From Lachnospiraceae bacterium UBA7188 (GTDB taxonomy: Bacteria; Bacillota; Clostridia; Lachnospirales; Lachnospiraceae): a DNA stretch of 11,734 nt. The notes under the pieces are model-generated. The model worked only from the letters and a program-made list of their open reading frames with translations, ran no database searches and was not told the DNA's origin. This document shows, piece by piece, positions 7,150-11,734 of the stretch; the stretch's first letter is position 1; the number at the start of each line of letters is the position of its first letter. The translations under genes and the position numbers were made by a program. Where the stretch lies: NCBI GenBank assembly GCA_002490995.1, contig DKVC01000054.1, positions 1 through 11,734 of the forward strand, in the 5' to 3' direction.

Positions 7150-7530
7150 ATGGGCAATACAAAAGTCAGGATGGATGGCCTGCAGAAAGCTGTAAAGCAG
7201 GCCCTGGAAGAAACCAGGGAACTGACAGGGGAAGCCCTGAAGAGGGCTGTGGATAAGACATCAAGGGAGACTGTAAACCAGATTAAGGGGGCTGCGCCGG
7301 TGAAGACCGGGAAGTATGCGAAAGGATGGGCATCAAAAAGCACATCCCAGGGCGGCCGCGGGGCGTATGGAAAGACCGTGTACCAGCGCTCAAAGCCGGG
7401 GCTTGCGCACCTGCTGCAGCATGGCCATGGAGGCCCGCGCCCTGCAGGAGCACATCCGCACATACCTGCAGATGAGGAGACGGCAGCCCTTTTTGAGAAA
7501 AACCTGGAAAAGGAGATGGCAAAAAAGTGA
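7150..7530 (+). CDS. HK97 gp10-like head-tail joining protein
   Basis: A 126-residue protein. A long N-terminal helix (MDGLQKAVKQALEETRELTGEALKRA) is followed by the family signature AAPVKTGKYAKGW (about 49-61), seen as 'P-x-x-T-G-x-L/Y' in HK97 gp10-type proteins, then a strand region with VYQRSKPGLAHLLQHGHGGP. The ending is charged and helical. The family acts in tail completion or head-tail joining; its exact structural place varies between phages. ATG 7150 follows AGGGAGA (7137-7143), one base after the previous gene ends. The 3' end overlaps the next gene by four bases (GTGA). The frame is open further upstream within the preceding gene but without a better start. Confidence 0.82.
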   Translation: MGNTKVRMDGLQKAVKQALEETRELTGEALKRAVDKTSRETVNQIKGAAPVKTGKYAKGWASKSTSQGGRGAYGKTVYQRSKPGLAHLLQHGHGGPRPAGAHPHIPADEETAALFEKNLEKEMAKK

Positions 7531-7856
7531 CGGGTGAAGAAGTAAAAGCAATGTGCAGGGGGATGGGGATCCCGTTTGACGAAGACCATCCGGACCACAT
7601 CAATGTGGGCAAACAGAAAAGCATTTCCCTGCCCTTTATGGAGTATTTTCTGACAGATAAGCCTGTTTATGCAGACGGAAAAAGATATCTGGACATTAAG
7701 GAACTGGAAGTCAGGATTTATTCCGATACAGAGGTATCCGAGGCGGAGGGAAAGGTACAGGAAGTGCTGGAAGGGGAGGAATTGCGATGGAAGCGTTCCT
7801 CCGAGTATATTGACGAGATTGCGCTGTGGGCGATCACGTATAGGCTGCAGGTATAG
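7527..7856 (+). CDS. Putative tail terminator / tail completion protein
   Basis: A 109-residue protein beginning at GTG 7527 in a GTGA overlap with the preceding stop; AGGAG (7511-7515) is 11 bases upstream. I do not recognise a diagnostic motif. The order of helices and strands (MTGEEVKAMCRGMGIPF, then SISLPFMEYFLTD, YLDIKELEVRIYSD, a helix SEAEGKVQEVLEGEEL, and IDEIALWAITYRLQV) is compatible with the alpha/beta fold of tail terminators such as lambda gpU. Position is the better argument: the gene directly between gp10-like and tail tube genes usually encodes the tail terminator, which stops tail growth and joins tail to head. It could instead be another small tail-completion protein. Confidence 0.6.
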   Translation: MTGEEVKAMCRGMGIPFDEDHPDHINVGKQKSISLPFMEYFLTDKPVYADGKRYLDIKELEVRIYSDTEVSEAEGKVQEVLEGEELRWKRSSEYIDEIALWAITYRLQV

Positions 7857-7951
7857 CGCTGCGTATCCCAGGAGCCAGTCTGGATCCGCCGGAACCAGCA
7901 GGCTGCCGGGGAGGGAAAAGTTGCACCGGTGCAACCGGGGAAAGGAGAGAA
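7857..7951 (+). promoter_or_regulatory. Leader of the tail tube gene
   Basis: A 95-bp non-coding gap in a tightly packed operon. It contains a possible imperfect hairpin (CTGG/CCAG plus TCC/GGA, 7880-7898), the perfect 16-bp palindrome at 7920-7935, two CCGGGGA repeats flanking it (7906-7912 and 7935-7941) and the SD AAAGGAGAG (7941-7949) for ATG 7952. No clear -35/-10 promoter is seen. RNA structure or protein binding here could set the high expression needed for the tail tube protein, but this is inference. Confidence 0.4.
7920..7935. repeat. Perfect 16-bp palindrome
   Basis: GTTGCACCGGTGCAAC reads the same on both strands, ends 5 bases before the tail tube SD and is bounded by non-pairing bases. 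As RNA it can form a 6-bp stem with a CCGG loop; as DNA it has the form of a dimeric repressor or activator site. Confidence 0.75.
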
Positions 7952-8599
7952 ATGGAAGCAAAGAAAAACAGGTACCATTATGATGTGCAGAACTGCCATT
8001 ACTGCCCGGGGGTGAGGAATGATGACGGGACTATCACGTTTGGGAAGGATGTAAAACGGGAACCCGGGCTGATGTCCATTGACATGGGGGCGGAAGGGGA
8101 TGTGACCAAAGTGCGGGCCGATGGCATAGATTATCTGGTGATCTCTTCCAACAACGGATATTCCGGCACTTTGAGTTTCATCAAAGTGTCTGACCAGTTC
8201 AGGAAGGACTGCCTGTCCGAGGTTACGGATGAGGTGACAGGGATCCAGTATGAGGATGCAGATGCCGACCCGGTGCCATTCGCGCTGATGGGCGAGTTCA
8301 AGGGGGACAAAGAAGGCATCCGCTGGATTTATTACAATTGCACGGCATCAAGGACAAGCCAGAAGGGGGAGAACAAGGACAACCAGAAGGAGCCGGATAC
8401 AGAGGAGCTGTCCGTCACGGCTTCCCCGCTGCCGGTCATGATCGGCGGCGAGGCAAAGAATATCGTGCGCGGCGGCATTACCAGGAGCATGAACGAAGCG
8501 ACGTTCAATGCATGGTTCAAACAGGTGGTCCTTCCGGGTGCAGAGCTCACGGAGCCGGGCGGCATGGATGGAACGGACACGGAACAGGAGGCAGGTTAA
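7952..8599 (+). CDS. Major tail tube protein, phi13 family
   Basis: A 215-residue protein that stacks in hexameric rings around the tape measure to form the tail tube. Segments typical of the phi13-type major tail proteins are: the opening NCHYCPGVRNDDGTITFG, GLMSIDMGAEGDVTKVRADG, SSNNGYSGTLSFIKVSDQFR, the motif FALMGEFKGDKEGIRWIYYNC (about 110-130), TASRTSQKGENKD and EPDTEELSVTASPLP. This is the beta-sandwich tube fold with a long hairpin loop. The Gly/Glu-rich C-terminus (about 197 onward) is probably flexible. The length is normal. SD AAAGGAGAG (7941-7949) is strong and close to ATG 7952. Its own leader and strong SD fit a protein made in large amounts. The stop is 4 bases before the chaperone start. 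Confidence 0.9.
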   Translation: MEAKKNRYHYDVQNCHYCPGVRNDDGTITFGKDVKREPGLMSIDMGAEGDVTKVRADGIDYLVISSNNGYSGTLSFIKVSDQFRKDCLSEVTDEVTGIQYEDADADPVPFALMGEFKGDKEGIRWIYYNCTASRTSQKGENKDNQKEPDTEELSVTASPLPVMIGGEAKNIVRGGITRSMNEATFNAWFKQVVLPGAELTEPGGMDGTDTEQEAG

Positions 8600-8603
8600 A
8601 TTT

Positions 8604-9011
8604 ATGGAGAAAATAATAGAGATCGAGGAGGGCAGAAGTCTGAATTTTAAGGCTTCTGCCTTTTCTCCCATTATGTACAACAGATTATTTCCCGGAAGGG
8701 ATTATATGAAGGATATTGAAAAACTGAAGGATGCACATGACAGTAATGAAGACCATTTTCAGATTCCGGAGTACGAGCTTTTTGCCCGCATTTCGTATCT
8801 GTTTGCATATCAGGGCATGGCACCGTCGCCAAGGCAGACGCAGGAGCAGAAGGATTTTCTGGAAAAGTATCCGGATGTATGGGACTGGATTGACTCATTC
8901 AAAAGCTTTTCCATCTACAAGATACTTCCGGAAATTGCAGGGCTCTGGAAGGGAAATGAAGTACAGGTTTCCAAATCAAAAAACAGGGTACCCGCACCAC
9001 CCGAGAAATAA
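8604..9011 (+). CDS. Tail assembly chaperone, short form (gpG-like)
   Basis: A 135-residue, mostly helical protein between tail tube and tape measure genes, the fixed position of the short tail assembly chaperone. It starts MEKIIEIEEGRSLNFKASAF, contains the helix and loop PGRDYMKDIEKLKD and the hydrophobic FARISYLFAYQGMAP, and ends with DVWDWIDSFKSFSIYKILPEIAGLW, a pattern seen in chaperones of Gram-positive siphophages. Such proteins bind the tape measure and recruit tail tube subunits; they are not in the finished virion. ATG 8604 has AGGAGG 12 bases upstream and CAGG nearer. The frame is open upstream inside the tube gene, but no better start is present. Eight codons before its stop is an A-AAA-AAC slippery site. 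A terminator-like hairpin overlaps codons about 10-19. Confidence 0.85.
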   Translation: MEKIIEIEEGRSLNFKASAFSPIMYNRLFPGRDYMKDIEKLKDAHDSNEDHFQIPEYELFARISYLFAYQGMAPSPRQTQEQKDFLEKYPDVWDWIDSFKSFSIYKILPEIAGLWKGNEVQVSKSKNRVPAPPEK

Positions 9012-9181
9012 ATACCATGACGTATTTGTTAAGGTGCAAGCAGCTGGGGCTGTCCATGGATGAGCTGGATTACCTCAGCTGTGGGATGGTGTGGGATCTG
9101 ATTACGGAGAATTCAAACGACAGTTACAATTATCCGAAGGTTGCCGGGCAGAAAGAATTTAACGAGTTTTTAGGGATTTGA
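8604..9181 (+). CDS. Tail assembly chaperone, long form by -1 frameshift (gpGT-like)
   Basis: Predicted ribosomal-slippage product, join(8604..8984, 8984..9181). It has 127 residues from the first frame and then 65 residues from the -1 frame, 192 in total. The second part reads QGTRTTREINTMTYLLRCKQ at the junction, continues with LGLSMDELDYLSCGMVWDLI and ends EFNEFLGI. It has no stop between the slip site and 9179. A methionine at 9017 could in principle start a 54-residue peptide, but it has no usable SD, which favours fusion by frameshift. In lambda the fused gpGT links tape measure to tube subunits and the ratio of short to long form matters for tail assembly. The same arrangement is known across many siphophages. 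The frame relation and heptamer are directly visible; frameshifting itself is inferred. Confidence 0.85.
8627..8664 (+). terminator. Terminator-like hairpin inside the chaperone gene
   Basis: GGCAGAAG (8631-8638) pairs perfectly with CTTCTGCC (8653-8660). The stem continues inward with TCT (8639-8641) against AGG (8650-8652), including one G-U pair, leaving an 8-base loop. TTTTCTCC follows directly. The short U-run suggests weak termination or attenuation, or an RNA processing site, rather than a full stop, since essential tail genes lie downstream. It lies 28 bases into the chaperone gene, just after the tail tube gene. Confidence 0.5.
8978..8984 (+). promoter_or_regulatory. Programmed -1 frameshift slippery heptamer
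   Basis: A AAA AAC in the codon phase tcA AAA AAC of the chaperone gene, the X-XXY-YYZ form with the best known slippage in bacteria. Both tRNAs can re-pair after moving one base back. The new frame runs open through the second chaperone part. A weak AGG lies 10 bases upstream. I saw only short, uncertain RNA hairpins downstream. Confidence 0.85.
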
Positions 9182-9194
9182 GAGGCGGATACAT

Positions 9195-11734
9195 ATGGCT
9201 GGTGGAAGGATCAGGGGAATTACAATTGAAATAGATGGCAGCACCACAGGACTGAATGAAGCGTTAAAAGGTGTTGATAAACAACTGAAAAATACGGATT
9301 CTGCCCTCAGGGACGTGAACAGGCTGCTGAAGCTGGATCCAGGCAATACGGAACTTCTCCGCCAGAAACAGGAACTGCTGCAGGGAGCCATAAAAAATAC
9401 CAAAGAACGCCTGGAGGCACTGAAAACCGCAAGCGAACAGGCAGCGAAGACTGCCGGGAATTATGATGCCTGGAAAAAAGCCTATACGCCCATACAGGAG
9501 GAAATCGGGAAGACCAGTGAAAAGGCAAAGCGGCTGAAGGAAAAGATGACCGAGCTTGAAAAGGCCGGGAAGGTGGATACTTCCGGGTATAAAGCCCTTG
9601 GCGAGGAGCTGAAGGGTACGGAAAGCCAGCTGAAGGATTTAAAGCAGCGGGCGAAAGATGTCAGTGAAGAATTTGGAAATCCGATCTCACATGAGCAGTA
9701 TGATGCCCTGCAGAGGGAGATAGTGGAAACAGAGCAGAATTTACGGTCACTGGAGGACTCTGCAAGTGGTACGGGAGATGGTGTCAGCAAATTCGGCGAT
9801 GCATCGCAGAAAACCAGGAAAGATGTAGAAAGCCTTGGAGATTCAGCTGATGGCACTGCCTCAAAGCTGGAAAATGGCATAAAAACAATGGCAAAATGGG
9901 GGGCCGCCGCTGCAGTGGCAGTTGGAACGGCCGCGGTGGCAGTTGGAACCAGGGCGGTGGCTGCTGCTTCTGACTTTGAGACATCCTTTGCTAAAGTAAA
10001 TACCCTTCTGGCGGATACAACTGATTTGGATTCATATAAGAAGTCCATTATTGATTTATCCAACGAAACAGGGGTATCAACAGATGCCCTGTGCGAGTCA
10101 ATCTATTCTGCAATTTCAGCAAGTGTAGACCAGGCGAATGCAGTGGATTTTGTTGCATCCGCACTGAAACTCGCGGAGGGTGGCTTTACGGATGCGGCTA
10201 CAGCCGTGGATGTCATGACCACAGCCATAAACGCTTATGGACTGAGTGCCGAGGATGCCACGCAGGTCAGCGATTACCTGATAACGACACAGAACCTTGG
10301 AAAGACGTCAGTGGGTGAACTGGCATCAAGCCTTGGGGCTGTAATACCGATCGCGGCAGCCTATGGTGTGAAAATGGATGACTTATGTGCCAATACCGCG
10401 CTGCTGACAAAGAACGGTATTGCTACTGCGGAGGCGATCACCTATACAAAATCAATGCTTAATGAATTAGGTGACAGCGGATCCAAAGTGGGCGGCATCC
10501 TGAAAGAGAAAACCGGCCAGTCATTTGCAGAACTGGAAGCCAGTGGGATGTCCCTGGGGGATATTATTGATATCCTGGGAGAAAGCGTTGATGGGGATAC
10601 ATCTGCATTTAATGAACTGTGGTCAAGTTCAGAAGCCGGTGTGGGCGCGCTGACGCTGTTAAAGACCGGCGCGGAAGAATATAACAGTACGCTGGAAGAA
10701 ATGAGGGAATCCACTGGCGCGACGGAAACGGCTTATGAGACAATGCATAATACTTTTTCTACTAAAGTGGAGCAGCTTAAGACAGTTGTTACAAATACAC
10801 TGGCAGAAATAGGTGATACACTTTTGCCGTTTATAAATGAAGTGCTTGACTGGGTTATAGGAAACATGCCGGTGATACAGAGTGTCGTACAGACATGCTT
10901 GGATGCAGTACGGCTTGTTGTTGAGGAACTCTGTGGATTTGTGCAGGATGCCTTTTCCCGTATCCAGGGCGCGATGGATGGTATGGGAATTACGTTTGGT
11001 GATGTGGTGTCTGCCATGCAGGATATATTTTCTGCCTCATCAGAAGTTATCGGAGAAGTATTCGGGGAGTTATGGAACAGCTGTAGTGCAATATGGGAGT
11101 CATCCGGCAGATCCATATTCAATTCCATAGGCGAAATCCTTGAATGGCTGGTCGGCAGATGGTCGGATACTGAAAGTGATTCAACAGGCATTTTCCAGCA
11201 GATCTGGGATTACTGCAGGGAAGTATGGGAAACCATAGGATATCCAATCATAGTCTTTATAGTAGATGCACTTGACTTTCTTTTAGAAAACTGGGAAACC
11301 ATTGCCGGAAACATTGAAGACGTGTTTGGGCTGCTTTGGGAGGTGCTCAGTGGAGTATGGGATAATACCGGTAGGGTTATTTTTGAAAGTATTGTTGATA
11401 CGATGGCATGGCTTTCAGAAAACTGGGGTGAAATTGCAGACATTATTCAGACGGCATTTGAGGTTCTTTGGGATGTATGCAGTACTCTGTGGGATTCCAT
11501 CGGCCAGCCGGTATTTGACCTGATCGGATTTGTTATAGAGGAGCTGGCGGGGCTGTTCAGTGAGCATCTGGATGACATCCTCGCCTTTTTTAAGGAGGCA
11601 ATGGAGGGAATCCGTGATACCTGGGAGAACCACCTGAAGCCGGTATTTGATGCCATCGGTAGTTTCCTGAAAGAGCAGCTCTTGCCTGCATTTGAGTTTG
11701 TTTTCAAGGTATTTACACCACTTTACAAGTTTTT
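9195..11734 (+). CDS. Tail tape measure protein, TP901 type (3' end outside window)
   Basis: An open frame of 846 codons that runs off the right edge; no stop is met. ATG 9195 follows GAGAGG with 9-base spacing. Residues about 15-215 are charged and coiled-coil-like, including LNEALKGVDKQLK and NRLLKLDPGNTELLRQKQELL, common at the start of these proteins. Residues about 232-260 are an Ala/Val-rich hydrophobic segment (AAAAVAVGTAAVAVGTRAVAAA). The TP901 core spans about 258-550, with DLSNETGVS, YGLSAEDATQVSDYLITT and KTSVGELASSLGAVIPIAA. From 623 onward there are five tandem 44-residue units with aromatics every 11 residues. The protein fills the tail tube, sets tail length and in relatives is ejected to form a channel. 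The repeat part is more AT-rich than the upstream genes. Confidence 0.93.
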   Translation, partial: MAGGRIRGITIEIDGSTTGLNEALKGVDKQLKNTDSALRDVNRLLKLDPGNTELLRQKQELLQGAIKNTKERLEALKTASEQAAKTAGNYDAWKKAYTPIQEEIGKTSEKAKRLKEKMTELEKAGKVDTSGYKALGEELKGTESQLKDLKQRAKDVSEEFGNPISHEQYDALQREIVETEQNLRSLEDSASGTGDGVSKFGDASQKTRKDVESLGDSADGTASKLENGIKTMAKWGAAAAVAVGTAAVAVGTRAVAAASDFETSFAKVNTLLADTTDLDSYKKSIIDLSNETGVSTDALCESIYSAISASVDQANAVDFVASALKLAEGGFTDAATAVDVMTTAINAYGLSAEDATQVSDYLITTQNLGKTSVGELASSLGAVIPIAAAYGVKMDDLCANTALLTKNGIATAEAITYTKSMLNELGDSGSKVGGILKEKTGQSFAELEASGMSLGDIIDILGESVDGDTSAFNELWSSSEAGVGALTLLKTGAEEYNSTLEEMRESTGATETAYETMHNTFSTKVEQLKTVVTNTLAEIGDTLLPFINEVLDWVIGNMPVIQSVVQTCLDAVRLVVEELCGFVQDAFSRIQGAMDGMGITFGDVVSAMQDIFSASSEVIGEVFGELWNSCSAIWESSGRSIFNSIGEILEWLVGRWSDTESDSTGIFQQIWDYCREVWETIGYPIIVFIVDALDFLLENWETIAGNIEDVFGLLWEVLSGVWDNTGRVIFESIVDTMAWLSENWGEIADIIQTAFEVLWDVCSTLWDSIGQPVFDLIGFVIEELAGLFSEHLDDILAFFKEAMEGIRDTWENHLKPVFDAIGSFLKEQLLPAFEFVFKVFTPLYKF
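9915..9949 (+). repeat. Short direct repeat in tape measure gene
   Basis: GTGGCAGTTGGAAC occurs at 9915-9928 and again at 9936-9949, 21 bases (7 codons) apart. It encodes a repeated AVAVGT unit in the hydrophobic segment. In-frame slippage here would add or remove 7 residues. Confidence 0.75.
11061..11720 (+). repeat. Five 44-residue tandem protein repeats in the tape measure
   Basis: Units begin at F623, F667, F711, F755 and F799 (bases 11061, 11193, 11325, 11457, 11589), exactly 132 bases apart. Position 1 is always Phe and position 12 always Trp. Position 23 is always Ile, and position 34 is Trp in units 1-3, Phe in unit 4 and Ala in unit 5. Three of five units carry Phe at position 20 with a branched residue before it (IF or VF). 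The DNA is diverged, so the repeat is old and kept at protein level. Confidence 0.85.

Noticed and set aside
6756..7961. A 401-codon open frame on the minus strand.
   Set aside because: It lies antisense to five well-supported head and tail genes that have SD sites, overlaps and family motifs. Its product is rich in Pro, Cys, Leu and Phe with no recognisable domain, as expected for an antisense shadow of GC-moderate coding DNA.
9017..9181. Independent 54-residue gene starting at ATG 9017.
   Set aside because: It has no adequate Shine-Dalgarno sequence and lies in the -1 frame directly after an in-phase A-AAA-AAC heptamer, with no stop in between. It is better explained as the frameshift extension of the chaperone.
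10091..10318. A 75-codon + strand open frame within the tape measure gene.
   Set aside because: It is out of frame with the tape measure, has a Cys/Arg-rich composition and no recognisable start signal or motif.
1..11734. CRISPR arrays, tRNA genes, insertion sequences, attachment sites or defence genes.
   Set aside because: I looked for regularly spaced repeats, cloverleaf-like segments, transposase or integrase motifs and toxin-antitoxin-like small gene pairs and found none. The only regular repeats are protein-level repeats in the tape measure.

Overview
This window is the packaging, head and tail-assembly block of a tailed bacteriophage, most likely an integrated prophage, of the HK97-fold siphovirus type. 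Every convincing gene lies on the + strand. The organism is probably a member of the Firmicutes, class Clostridia, and perhaps Lachnospiraceae. This is inferred from strong AGGAGG-type Shine-Dalgarno sites, frequent AGG arginine codons, moderate GC content and the protein families present (P27-type small terminase, ClpP-type prohead protease, phi13-type tail tube protein, TP901-type tape measure). No host gene or attachment site is visible, so the host assignment is tentative.

Layout from left to right. At 161-505 is an HNH endonuclease, and at 509-910 a small P-loop NTPase. A 130-bp non-coding stretch (911-1040) holds a C/G-block element that is a good candidate for the cos (DNA end) site. 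The packaging genes follow: small terminase (1041-1370), large terminase (1351-3042) and portal (3053-4378). The capsid genes are a ClpP-type protease (4341-5207) and the major capsid protein (5259-6494). The connector and tail-completion genes are a gp6-like connector (6509-6817), head closure protein (6810-7148), HK97-gp10-like protein (7150-7530) and a putative tail terminator (7527-7856). The tail genes are the tail tube protein (7952-8599), the tail assembly chaperone with its programmed -1 frameshift extension (8604-9011, extended to 9181), and a tape measure protein (9195 to beyond the right edge).

The genes form one compact late operon. Most neighbours overlap or lie within a few bases, so translation is probably coupled. 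Real gaps occur only before the small terminase (130 bp), the major capsid protein (51 bp) and the tail tube protein (95 bp). The last two are the most abundant virion proteins, and each has its own leader with potential RNA structure and a strong ribosome binding site. A terminator-like hairpin just inside the chaperone gene could reduce transcription after the tail tube gene.

The clearest non-routine signals are: an in-frame A-AAA-AAC slippery heptamer joining the two chaperone frames; a precise 44-residue (4 x 11) repeat in the tape measure with aromatic or aliphatic residues fixed every 11 positions; the intragenic hairpin; a perfect 16-bp palindrome before the tail tube gene; and the cos-like element. 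I found no defence system, CRISPR array, tRNA, transposon or wholly new gene system. The window is best read as a well-preserved phage structural module with several interesting regulatory details.
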